Shown here: positions 10,890-19,765 of the stretch, in pieces
How the letters are laid out: every line of letters starts with the position of its first letter
Position numbering within the stretch: position 1 is the stretch's first letter
Assembly (NCBI GenBank): GCA_022824465.1
Contig: JAJDZV010000008.1
Span: 1-64,000, forward strand
From: Anaerolineae bacterium
Lineage (GTDB): Bacteria > Chloroflexota > Anaerolineae > Aggregatilineales > Phototrophicaceae
DNA: 64,000 nucleotides
Direction of reading: 5' to 3'
Translations under genes and position numbers: made by a program
The notes under the pieces: generated by a model
Seen by the model: only the letters and a program-made list of their open reading frames with translations
Databases searched by the model: none
Told to the model about the DNA's origin: nothing

Positions 10890-12038
10890 ATGTTCGTGAT
10901 TATTAGACGCTTGTCAGTGATTATGTTTTGCGCCTTGCTCGGCGGGCTTGTCGCAGGCGCTCAGGACGATCTTGCGGATGAACGCATCTTGCTTACCTTC
11001 ATCCCCAACATCCAGTTCGCCCCCTTTTACGTAGGCATAGAAAACGGCTACTTCTCCGATGCCGGTTATGACATAACGCTGGAGCATTTGCACGAGCCGG
11101 ATGTCCTTGATCTCGTCGCCGTCGGCCAAGCCAATTACGGCATCGTCAGCGGCGAGCAAGTAATCTTGGCGCGCTCAAGGGATCGTGATGTTGTCTATGT
11201 TTTTGAGTGGTTTCAGCAGTATCCGGTCGGCATCGTAGCGACGGGACATAATGGCCTGGGTCTGTACGACATTGGCGACCTGCGCGGACGTCGAGTTGGC
11301 ATCCCCGGGCGCTTTGGCGCGAGCTACACCGGCTTGACGGCAATGCTTCACGGCGCCGGGCTTGCCGAAGGCGACATAGAACTCGTAGAGATAGGTTTCA
11401 ACGCGCCCGAAGCCTTCTGCCTGCAAACCGTTGACGCCGCGGTGGTCTATGTTAACAATGAGCCGCTGCAAATCATCAACCGTTCATTGGCCGGGCAATG
11501 CGGCGACATCGGCATCCCCGATGTCTTCCCCGCCTCCGATTATGCCGACTTGGTGTCCAACGGACTGATCGTCAGCCGCTCTCACTTGAACGATAATCCC
11601 GGGCGAGTCGCGCTTATGGTCGGCGCGCTTCGCGACGCATTGCGGTTTGCAATTGATAATCCGGCGGCTGCCTACCTCGCTAGTCTGCCGCACGTCGACG
11701 CCTTGCCTCGCGAAAGTGAATTAGTCGCGGCCCTGACCGAGGCTGCCGCGCGGCAAGGGGATTTCCTCTACGCCATTCCCGGACGCGACGAAGTCGCCGC
11801 CGGCAGGGAAGCGTTGAGAAGTCGGCTGCGTCAGCAATTCGATAACGAAACGTTGGCGCAAATGGAAGTGCTGCTGAATTCAATTGAGTTATGGGATGCC
11901 GAAGTCCTCGGTTACAGCGATTTGGCTTCTTGGGAAACCATGCGTGACACCTTGGCGCGGATGGACCTGCTAGGCGACGATCTCGGCGATCTGAATGCGG
12001 CTTTCACGAATGAATTCGTAGCGGTTGACGACGCGTGA
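10890..12038 (+). CDS. NMT1/ThiY-like substrate-binding protein, probable riboflavin transporter (RibY-like)
   Basis: Signal peptide; 'ILLTFIPNIQFAPFYVGIENGYFSDAGYDITLEH' typical of NMT1/THI5-like binding proteins. In the FMN-riboswitch operon. Confidence 0.85.
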   Translation: MFVIIRRLSVIMFCALLGGLVAGAQDDLADERILLTFIPNIQFAPFYVGIENGYFSDAGYDITLEHLHEPDVLDLVAVGQANYGIVSGEQVILARSRDRDVVYVFEWFQQYPVGIVATGHNGLGLYDIGDLRGRRVGIPGRFGASYTGLTAMLHGAGLAEGDIELVEIGFNAPEAFCLQTVDAAVVYVNNEPLQIINRSLAGQCGDIGIPDVFPASDYADLVSNGLIVSRSHLNDNPGRVALMVGALRDALRFAIDNPAAAYLASLPHVDALPRESELVAALTEAAARQGDFLYAIPGRDEVAAGREALRSRLRQQFDNETLAQMEVLLNSIELWDAEVLGYSDLASWETMRDTLARMDLLGDDLGDLNAAFTNEFVAVDDA

Positions 12039-12796
12039 AACTGCGCGTCGAGGACCTCGTGGTCAGTTTCCGCAATCCAGACGGTGAATTGCTGCCAGTG
12101 CTCGGTCCGCTATCGTTTTCAGTGTCCGACAACGAGTTTGCATGTGTGCTGGGTCCCAGCGGTTGCGGCAAAAGCACGTTGATTCAGGTGTTGGCAGGGT
12201 TGCTGCCGCCAACGTCAGGCGCCGCCTACAGCGATGGCCAAGTCATAACTCGCCCCCTGTCTGGCGCCGCCATCATGTTCCAGGATACGAATCTGCTACC
12301 TTGGCGCACGGTGCTGGACAATATCGCATTGCCCCTGGAAGTCGCCGGTATTTCACGAGCGGACCGTTATCGCAGGGTGCGAAAACTCCTTCCGCAACTC
12401 AACCTGGAAGACTTCGAGCGTGCCTATCCGGCTGAGCTGTCTGGCGGCATGGCGCAACGCGTCGCCCTCGGACGCGTCATCGTCCAAAAGCCGCGCGCCT
12501 GGCTGTTGGATGAACCCTTTGGCGCGCTCGACGCCCTGACGCGGGAATCGCTGCGCTTGGAATTGCTGCAGCTTCGCGCTGGCGCCCGGCAGACGCTCAT
12601 CCTGGTTACTCACGACATCAATGAAGCGGTGCTGCTGGCCGACCGCGTCATTGTGCTGTCGCGTCGCCCCGGCGCCGTGGTTGCTGATATTGAGATTGCC
12701 TTGCCTCGTCCGCGCGCGGCGGATATGATTTACCAGCGCGAATTCCTGCTGCTTACCAAGGAAATCCGCAGCTACATAGACGAACAGCGCGCCTGA
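12035..12796 (+). CDS. ABC transporter ATP-binding protein (SsuB/TauB-like) of the riboswitch operon
   Basis: Walker A 'GPSGCGKST', signature 'LSGGMAQRVALGR', Walker B 'WLLDEPFGALD'. Overlaps the upstream gene by 4 nt. Confidence 0.93.
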   Translation: MKLRVEDLVVSFRNPDGELLPVLGPLSFSVSDNEFACVLGPSGCGKSTLIQVLAGLLPPTSGAAYSDGQVITRPLSGAAIMFQDTNLLPWRTVLDNIALPLEVAGISRADRYRRVRKLLPQLNLEDFERAYPAELSGGMAQRVALGRVIVQKPRAWLLDEPFGALDALTRESLRLELLQLRAGARQTLILVTHDINEAVLLADRVIVLSRRPGAVVADIEIALPRPRAADMIYQREFLLLTKEIRSYIDEQRA

Positions 12797-12869
12797 ACCG
12801 TCCTTGGCGCCGGCGCGCTATTTCAGCTTTTCATTGACCGCAATAGATCCATCCAGCGAGGTCGACCAG

Positions 12870-14120
12870 ATGAGCTTTCCAGTAGATGAAATCCGCGCGC
12901 TGTTTCCGTCGCTTGGCATGACCGCCGAAGACGGCTCACAGCCGATCTTCTTGGACAATCCAGCCGGAACTCAGGCGCCGCGGACGGTTATGGACGCGGT
13001 GACCGAGTATTACCTCACGATGAACGCCAATTCCGGAGCTATCTTCGCCACCAGCCGTCGTAACGACGAGATGGTCGCGCGCACTCGCGAACGCATGGCG
13101 GAATTTCTGAATGCCGCCAGTCCCAAGGAGATCGTCATCGGCGCCAACATGACAACGCTCAACTTCGCGCTGAGCCGCGCTTTGGCGCGCACCTTGGCGC
13201 CGGGCGACGAAATCGTCCTGACCCGCATGGACCACGATGCCAACGTCAGTCCCTGGACGCTCATTGCTCGCGACTATGACCTGCGCGTCAAGTGGGTCGA
13301 TATCAATGCCGCTGACTGTACCCTGGACATGGACTCGCTGGAAGCAGCCCTGACCGAACGCACCAGGATAGTCGCTACCGCGCATGCGTCAAACGCCGTC
13401 GGCACGGTCAACCCGGTTAAGCAGATCGCCGGCATGGCGCAGGCCGTCGGCGCCTTGCATGTCGTGGATGCGGTCCAAAGCGCGCCGCATGTGCCAATTG
13501 ACGTAGGCGATATCGGCTGCGACTTTTTGATTTGCTCAGCATACAAATTCTACGGTCCCCATCTCGGCATCATGTGGGGACGGGAAGACCTGCTGAACTC
13601 CCTGCCCGCCTACAAAGTGCGCCCGGCCAAAGATGTCGCCCCAAACCGCTGGGAAAACGGCACGCCAAGCTACGAAACCTGGAACGGACTGCGCGCCTGC
13701 ATCGATCACTGGCGCAGACTTGGCGAGCGCTACGGCGACGCCAGCTTGCCGCAATATGACGGCGCCCGCCTGGCGCTGAAGCGAGCGCTGCACTCCGTCC
13801 AAGAATATGAACGGGCATTGGTCGCCGAGCTGATTGATGGCCTGCGCGCCATAAAGGGCGTCGCTGTCGCTGGCATCGTCGACAGCCAACGCTACGCCTG
13901 GCGCGTTCCGACGGTCGCTATGGCGAAGGCAGGCAAGTCACCTGCGGAGATCGCCGCTGAATTGGCGCAAAAGCACGTCTACGTCTGGAGCGGGGATTAC
14001 TACGCGCCCGAAATCATGAAGCGCCTGAACCGCCCGGAGGGCATGGTCCGCCTCGGTATCGCCAAATACAATACACGCGCCGAAATAGCGCGCGTCCTGA
14101 ATCTGATAGAGTCAATCTAA
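12870..14120 (+). CDS. Cysteine desulfurase-like aminotransferase class V protein
   Basis: 'FLDNPAGTQAPRTVMDAVTEYY', 'HASNAVGTVNPVKQIAGMAQAVGALHVVDAVQSAPHVPIDVGDIGCDFLICSAYKFYGPHLGIMWG' (PLP lysine context). Confidence 0.88.
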   Translation: MSFPVDEIRALFPSLGMTAEDGSQPIFLDNPAGTQAPRTVMDAVTEYYLTMNANSGAIFATSRRNDEMVARTRERMAEFLNAASPKEIVIGANMTTLNFALSRALARTLAPGDEIVLTRMDHDANVSPWTLIARDYDLRVKWVDINAADCTLDMDSLEAALTERTRIVATAHASNAVGTVNPVKQIAGMAQAVGALHVVDAVQSAPHVPIDVGDIGCDFLICSAYKFYGPHLGIMWGREDLLNSLPAYKVRPAKDVAPNRWENGTPSYETWNGLRACIDHWRRLGERYGDASLPQYDGARLALKRALHSVQEYERALVAELIDGLRAIKGVAVAGIVDSQRYAWRVPTVAMAKAGKSPAEIAAELAQKHVYVWSGDYYAPEIMKRLNRPEGMVRLGIAKYNTRAEIARVLNLIESI

Positions 14121-14170
14121 CGAAGTCGCCAACGGCGTCTATATCGCTGCCGCCGAAATCGACGCTGAGT

Positions 14171-14437
14171 CTAGCCTGCCATCGCGTTGAGCTGTTTCAT
14201 CAGGCGGCTCTTGCGGCGCGCCGCGTTGCGTTTATGCACGACACCGCGGCTCGCGAGCTTGTCCAGATCGCGGACAGCGATTTGCGTCGCCGTGCGCGCT
14301 TCATCCACATCGCCGCTTTCTATGGCGGCGCGCGCTTTTTTCACCAAGGTCCGAGCGCGATTGCGATACATGCGGTTGTGCAAGCGCCTCTTCTCGTTCT
14401 GCTTGATTCGCTTCTTTGCGGACTTGTGAGTTGCCAT
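14171..14437 (-). CDS. rpsT: 30S ribosomal protein S20
   Basis: 'MATHKSAKKRIKQNEKRRLHNRMYRNRARTLVKKARAAIE', typical S20. Confidence 0.97.
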   Translation of the reverse strand: MATHKSAKKRIKQNEKRRLHNRMYRNRARTLVKKARAAIESGDVDEARTATQIAVRDLDKLASRGVVHKRNAARRKSRLMKQLNAMAG

Positions 14438-14683
14438 ATTCTCTGTATCGAGGAAGCCGCGCTTCCCGTCGCTCCTTTCCGAGCCTTGGTCAAGGCGATA
14501 CCGCCTCGAAATTATCGCCGTACGCGCGCCATCTTAGCATGCCAATTCAGGGCTGTCCAGTGGCTTTCGCGTTGCCCGCCGCGCGGTTCAATTGCTCTAT
14601 CCTTCCCCTACACGCGGCGCGTGCGATTTGCGATAATGTCCCGCGGATTTCCAGAAACCACGGCAACCGTTGATTCAAACAGG

Positions 14684-15370
14684 ATGAAAAGCATGTTCAA
14701 TCGGCTCACGCGCTGCTTCGCTTTGACATTCTCGCTCGCGCTTATGGGCTGCGGCGCTTATCAGACTCCAGTAATGCAGGTGGCGACGGAGCCGCCGGTG
14801 ATCGAAGCTGCCGAAGACGCAGCCAGCGAAGAGCAGCCGACCATGCCTCCCACTGCCACGCCGCTGCCGCCAACGGCGACGCCAACCCCAGAGCCCACTC
14901 TAACGCCGACGCCACCGCCAACCGCGACGCCAGCGCCGACGGCGACGCCCGTCCTTTCGCCGATTGATCGCTTGGTCGCCATGCGCGACGCCGAGAAAGG
15001 CGCCGCCTTATTTGTGACCTTTCAGGAGACGGCCGGCAGCGGCTATTCCTGCTCCAACTGTCATCTGGCCGACAGCGAGAAAACAAATCTTGGTCCGGGT
15101 CTGCTGAATATCAAAGACCGCGCCCTTACGCGCGTCGAAGGTCAAACCGCGGCCGAATACATATACGAATCAATCGTCGATCCGATGGCATACCTGGTCG
15201 AAGACTTTGATCCCGAACTAATGCCAAGGAACTGGTCTGAGATATACTCGGATCTCGAAATCTTCGATATTGTCGCCTATCTGCTAACGCTTGAAGGCGA
15301 GTCGGATATCGACGATCCTGAGCCCGCGGCGTCGGACGCCGAAGCAGCATCTGATCGAGAGCAGGGCTAG
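14684..15370 (+). CDS. Mono-heme c-type cytochrome lipoprotein with Pro/Thr-rich linker
   Basis: Lipobox-like 'LALMGCGAY'; heme motif 'CSNCH'; linker 'PPTATPLPPTATPTPEPTLTPTPPPTATPAPTATP'. Confidence 0.8.
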   Translation: MKSMFNRLTRCFALTFSLALMGCGAYQTPVMQVATEPPVIEAAEDAASEEQPTMPPTATPLPPTATPTPEPTLTPTPPPTATPAPTATPVLSPIDRLVAMRDAEKGAALFVTFQETAGSGYSCSNCHLADSEKTNLGPGLLNIKDRALTRVEGQTAAEYIYESIVDPMAYLVEDFDPELMPRNWSEIYSDLEIFDIVAYLLTLEGESDIDDPEPAASDAEAASDREQG

Positions 15371-15408
15371 TTGAGTCGAGCGCAGTCGGACAGGCTTGCC
15401 GTAAGCCG

Positions 15409-16896
15409 TCACGCTTGGAGAGCCTTGACTTCGTCTCCCAGTCGTTGCTCCGCCGCTGATAACGACGCGCGAGTATCAGACAGCCAGCCGCGGTCATGGC
15501 GGAGCGCCTCCGTCTGCGCATCAAGGACCGCTGCCGTGGCTTCGGGCGCGGCGCCGCCGGGCACGACGCGCGCGGCGACAAACGCGTGCGGATCCAAGGC
15601 TCGCGCCATTTGCGCCTCAGATAGCTCCAGCTGTAAGTCAAGCCGTTCAGCCGCAACATCGCGCAGCATTTTCGCGCTCAGCTGCCCGGGCGGGATCGCG
15701 TTTTCCTGCGCATAATTCACCAATGCCGATACCACACCGTGCGCCTGGCGGAAGGGCAAATCGCACTCGCGCGCAAGCGTGTCGGCCAACTCAGTCACGG
15801 TGGTGAAGCCGGCGCCGGCGCGCAGACGCAGATGCTCGACATTCACGCCCAACGTATCTATCACAGCGCCGTAGAGTCGCAGGACTTCGGTCGCCGTTTC
15901 CAGCGAGCCAAACAGCAGCGGGATGATCTCGTCCTCAATGTCTTGCGTATCGCCGAAGGGGATATTGTGACATTGCAGCGTGATGCCCTGCGCCTGCGCC
16001 ATCATCCGGCTTATCCGCGCGCGTAGATGCTCAAGCACAACCGGATTTCGCTTCTGCGGCATGATCGAGCTGATTTGCAGGAAGCTCTCGTCGATGTGAA
16101 TCGCGCCGCTTTCCTGCGTGGCCCAAAAGAGCATGTCTTTGGTGAAGCGCGATAGATTCACGCCTAGCGTGGACAGAGCGCCCGCCACATCGGTCATATT
16201 GTCGGACGCGCCGATGCTGTCGTAAGTGCTTAGCTGAATCTCGTCAAAGCCGAGCAAGCGCGCGGTGAGTTCGCGGTCAATGGGAAAAGCCGTGCCGGTC
16301 AGCGCCGCCGCGCCCAGCGGACTCTGATTGTTGGTCGCGTAGGCAAAGCGCAGCCGGGCCGAGTCCCGCTGCAAACACGCAAGAATGCCGGCGATATAGT
16401 GCGCCATCGTTGTCGGCTGCGCCGGCTGCGTATGCGTATAACCGGGCATCAGCGTGTCCAAATGCTCGCGCGCGAATGCCAGCAAGCTCTCGCGGAAGTT
16501 GTGCAAGTCAGCCGCCGCTGTGAGCAGCAGGGGACGCAGCGCCAGCCGCGTCAGCGCGTAGCCCAAATCGTTGCGGCTGCGCGCCAGCTGCAAGTTGCCG
16601 CCATGGCTCTCGCCCGCCAGTTCAATCAGCCGGCCTTCCACCGCGAAAAACAAGTCTTCAACGCCGCGCCGATACCTAAGCTGATCGACGTCCAGCGACT
16701 CGACTTTCGCCAGCGCATCAAGCAGCGCCTTGGCGTTCTCACGACTGATAATCTCGCAGCGCCATAACATGACGACATGCGCCCGATTGGCGGCCAGCAT
16801 CGGACCCCAATAATACTTCTTGGCGTCCTCGTAGAAGGGTTTCAGGACATACTCTTCGTACAGCGGGTGCGGAAAGGAAGCGGACGCGCTCGACAC
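15409..16896 (-). CDS. argH: Argininosuccinate lyase
   Basis: 'ARSRNDLGYALTRL', 'MPGYTHTQPAQPTTMAHYI', 'SSIMPQKRNPVVLEHLRAR' fumarase-superfamily signature. Confidence 0.92.
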   Translation of the reverse strand: MSSASASFPHPLYEEYVLKPFYEDAKKYYWGPMLAANRAHVVMLWRCEIISRENAKALLDALAKVESLDVDQLRYRRGVEDLFFAVEGRLIELAGESHGGNLQLARSRNDLGYALTRLALRPLLLTAAADLHNFRESLLAFAREHLDTLMPGYTHTQPAQPTTMAHYIAGILACLQRDSARLRFAYATNNQSPLGAAALTGTAFPIDRELTARLLGFDEIQLSTYDSIGASDNMTDVAGALSTLGVNLSRFTKDMLFWATQESGAIHIDESFLQISSIMPQKRNPVVLEHLRARISRMMAQAQGITLQCHNIPFGDTQDIEDEIIPLLFGSLETATEVLRLYGAVIDTLGVNVEHLRLRAGAGFTTVTELADTLARECDLPFRQAHGVVSALVNYAQENAIPPGQLSAKMLRDVAAERLDLQLELSEAQMARALDPHAFVAARVVPGGAAPEATAAVLDAQTEALRHDRGWLSDTRASLSAAEQRLGDEVKALQA

Positions 16897-16899
16897 GGC

Positions 16900-17799
16900 T
16901 CAGCCTTTCAAGCCAGTCAGCGCGATCCCTTCGATAATGTATCGTTGAAAGATGATGACGACGATCATCAGCGGCAACACCGATAGCGAAGCGCCCGTCA
17001 TTATCAGGTTCCAGGGCGTATCGGCTTCCGAGGAGAATTGCTGGATTCCCACCGGCAGGGTGAACATTTCGCTGCGCGAGGTCGCGATGAGGGGCCAGAT
17101 GAAAGCGTTCCAGTTGCCGAGGAAAGTGAAGATGCTCAGCGCGCCGATTGCGGGCAAGCTAAGCGGCACGGCGATCCGCCAATACAAGCCGAATTCGCTG
17201 ACGCCGTCGATCCTCCCGGCATCGAGCAGCTCGTCCGGCACGCCCTGCATGAACTGCCGCATGAGAAAGATGCCGGCTGCAGTGATCACGCCGGGAAAGG
17301 CGATGCCCCAATAAGTATCGACCCACGTCCCGCCAACTGGTATCGGCGGATTGGACGACATAATGAACCAGGGAATCAGCAGCATTTCAGTCGGCACCAT
17401 CAGCGACGCCAGGAAGGCGACGAAGATAAACTGCTTGCCCGGAAATTGGTATTTGGCGAAGACGAAGCCGGCCAGGGAATCAAAGAATGCGACGCTGATG
17501 GTGCAAATCATCGCAACGATGAGAGAATTCTTATACCAAACCGGCAACTCGGTTTGGGTGATTACCTCGGTATAATTGTTCCATGTCGGCTCGACCGGGA
17601 ACATGTTGCGCCGCAATATCTCGGATTCCGGCTTGAAAGAGGTTGAAATCATCCAGGCAAACGGGAACGTAATAGTGAATACGATGAGCGTGAGTACAAG
17701 GTAAGAAAATACCTTGTATTTCCTGTCGCCGTGGCTTCGCCCGACAGCGGTGGCGCGCGACTGATCTTTGAACAAGTTAGATGGCGTAACCGTCTGCAC
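16900..17799 (-). CDS. Carbohydrate ABC transporter permease (MalG-like)
   Basis: 'TFPFAWMISTSFKPESEI', 'DELLDAGRIDGVSEFGLYWRIAVPLSLPAIGALSIFTFLGNWNAFIWPL' (EAA loop). Confidence 0.92.
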   Translation of the reverse strand: MQTVTPSNLFKDQSRATAVGRSHGDRKYKVFSYLVLTLIVFTITFPFAWMISTSFKPESEILRRNMFPVEPTWNNYTEVITQTELPVWYKNSLIVAMICTISVAFFDSLAGFVFAKYQFPGKQFIFVAFLASLMVPTEMLLIPWFIMSSNPPIPVGGTWVDTYWGIAFPGVITAAGIFLMRQFMQGVPDELLDAGRIDGVSEFGLYWRIAVPLSLPAIGALSIFTFLGNWNAFIWPLIATSRSEMFTLPVGIQQFSSEADTPWNLIMTGASLSVLPLMIVVIIFQRYIIEGIALTGLKG

Positions 17800-17809
17800 G
17801 TTGACCGCC

Positions 17810-18028
17810 TTAGTTGATGCTGCGCGTCGTGAAACGCAGTTGAATAATGGTCACGATCAAGATCACGATAAACAAAACTACCGTCATTGCCGAAGCGTAG
17901 CCCATATTAAAACTTTGAAACGCCTCGCGATAAACGCGCAGAACCACCGTTGTGGTCGCGTCCAAGGGTCCTCCTTGTCCCTGCACGGTCATCGCCACCA
18001 CCGGCGCGAACATGCGCAAGACTGCTGC
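17810..18028 (-). pseudogene. Truncated MalF-like sugar ABC permease (C-terminal ~70 aa only)
   Basis: 'MFAPVVAMTVQGQGGPLDATTTVVLRVYREAFQSFNMGYASAMTVVLFIVILIVTIIQLRF' matches only the last part of MalF-like permeases; no upstream TM domain or EAA loop. Confidence 0.75.
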
Positions 18029-18029
18029 C

Positions 18030-18123
18030 GCGGATTAGGCGCTCCCTCGATGAATGTCCCGCTCTGCGTCGGGAAGTGCAGGTGAAAATCGATGACCTTC
18101 AATCCGTTGTACATAAGCATCAT
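18030..18123 (-). pseudogene. 5' fragment of an amidohydrolase-like gene
   Basis: Minus-strand translation from 18123: 'MMLMYNGLKVIDFHLHFPTQSGTFIEGAPNPR', with an HxH amidohydrolase-like N-terminus and AAAGGA upstream as RBS. Homology stops abruptly near 18030. Confidence 0.5.
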
Positions 18124-18666
18124 CCTTTGCGGCTTGCTCGGTTGCCCAGATTATACGCAAGCGATAATAGCGCATCGGATTGCCGCTGCCCAATCATTGA
18201 CGTGAACAAATGGTCGCCTATTGCCAGCTGAAGTCTGCTAGACTGCTAAACATGAACCCCAAATCGCCCCACATCACCAAGCCAAAGTCATGCTGTTTCT
18301 ATACCGCAACACAACCTTTATCGCCCGAGATCCGTAATTTGCTTGCCGAGGCAACGCTGTATCGATACCGTATCGATAGGAATAGCCTTGAATGGCTTAT
18401 TCTGATATGTATCGTCTATACTGCCAATGTCTATTTGACAGTCTGGACTCGTCTTTTTGCATACAATTCACCTTCTCTGCTTTTATGGGACTTCGGCGTG
18501 AAGCGACGGGAACAAGCGCCAAGACGCCTTTGCCGCCTGCCTCGGCCAGACGGCCGTCCGTAAGCGGCGCTTGCGTCAGTCGGCGCTATTGGAAGTCGCT
18601 CGTTTGCTCGTTATACTTGTCCTCGTTGCGCTTAACGGAAGATTTACGCCTGAAAGGACCTGACTG

Positions 18667-19668
18667 ATGCCGAGACCGGTGACTCTCTTTACAGGACAAT
18701 GGGCTGACGTGCCCTTCGAGACCATCGCCGAAAAAGCAGCCAGCTTCGGCTACGACGGCTTGGAGCTGGCTTGCTGGGGCGATCATTTCGAGGTGGACAA
18801 GGCGCTCGCGGACGACGCCTATATTCAGTCGCGTAAGGATGTTCTACAGCAGCACGGCTTGCAATACTTCTCAATCAGCAATCACCTGGTGGGTCAATGC
18901 GTCGCCGACGCGGTAATCGACGAGCGGCATCGCGCCATCTTACCTGATAGGCTCTGGGGCGACGGCGATGCCGATGGCGTGCGCGCGCGTTGTGCCCAAG
19001 AGATGATCGACACCGCCAAAGCCGCGCTAGCCTTCGGCGTAGACGTCGTCAATGGCTTCACCGGCAGCACGGTTTGGCATCTCATATATCGCTTCCCGCC
19101 GACATCAGACGAGATGATCGACGCTGGCTATGCGCAGTTCGCTGCGCTCTGGAAGCCCGTGCTCGACGCCTACGCCGAGCTAGGCGTGAGATTCGCCCTG
19201 GAGGCCCATCCCGGCGAGATCGCCTACGATATCTACACGGCCGAAAAGACGCTCGAGGCTTTGGATCACCATCCGGCCTTCGGCTTCAATTACGATCCGA
19301 GCCACTTCATCCACCAGCTCTTCGATCCTATCAAGTTCATTGACCGCTTCGCTGACCGCATCTTCCACGTTCACATCAAAGATTCCAAAGTAACGCTGGA
19401 TAACGTTAGCAGCATCCTCGGCTCCCACTTGAACTTTGGCGACGCGCGCCGCGGCTGGGATTTCGTCTCGCCCGGTCATGGCGACCTCGATATTGACGCT
19501 ATGATCCGCGCTTTGAACCGCGCCGGCTACCAGGGACCGCTCTCCGTCGAATGGGAGGACAGTGGCATGGACCGCGAATTTGGCGCGACCGAAGCGGCCG
19601 AATGGGTGAAAGCCAGCGACTTCCCTTCATCAGCTCTGGCTTTCGACGCCGCCTTCGCCGACGAATAG
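18667..19668 (+). CDS. Sugar phosphate isomerase/epimerase (xylose isomerase-like TIM barrel)
   Basis: '[18 protein letters not shown]', '[15 protein letters not shown]', '[13 protein letters not shown]', 'HVHIKDSK', '[13 protein letters not shown]'. Confidence 0.9.
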   Translation: MPRPVTLFTGQWADVPFETIAEKAASFGYDGLELACWGDHFEVDKALADDAYIQSRKDVLQQHGLQYFSISNHLVGQCVADAVIDERHRAILPDRLWGDGDADGVRARCAQEMIDTAKAALAFGVDVVNGFTGSTVWHLIYRFPPTSDEMIDAGYAQFAALWKPVLDAYAELGVRFALEAHPGEIAYDIYTAEKTLEALDHHPAFGFNYDPSHFIHQLFDPIKFIDRFADRIFHVHIKDSKVTLDNVSSILGSHLNFGDARRGWDFVSPGHGDLDIDAMIRALNRAGYQGPLSVEWEDSGMDREFGATEAAEWVKASDFPSSALAFDAAFADE

Positions 19669-19714
19669 ATGCGAGCCTGTGTATCGTCCGCTTCAAACGT
19701 AAACAATCGTAGGA

Positions 19715-19733
19715 GCGAGCCTTGGCTCGCCCG
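19715..19733. repeat. Intergenic hairpin repeat GCGAGCCTTGGCTCGCCCG
   Basis: GCGAGCC-TT-GGCTCGC inverted repeat between two CDSs; 18-nt core shared with 56873. Confidence 0.7.
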
Positions 19734-19765
19734 CCAGGCTAACCCGCATATTCAGGAGACAAACA

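Noticed and set aside
14234-14683. N-terminal 150 aa extension of the cytochrome ORF
   Set aside because: It overlaps rpsT antisense. The lipoprotein signal starts at M 14684 or 14693, so the extension is not real.
14830-14955. Repetitive CCNACNGCNACG-like sequence considered as a CRISPR or satellite
   Set aside because: It encodes the Pro/Thr-rich linker of the cytochrome lipoprotein in frame; irregular and without spacers.
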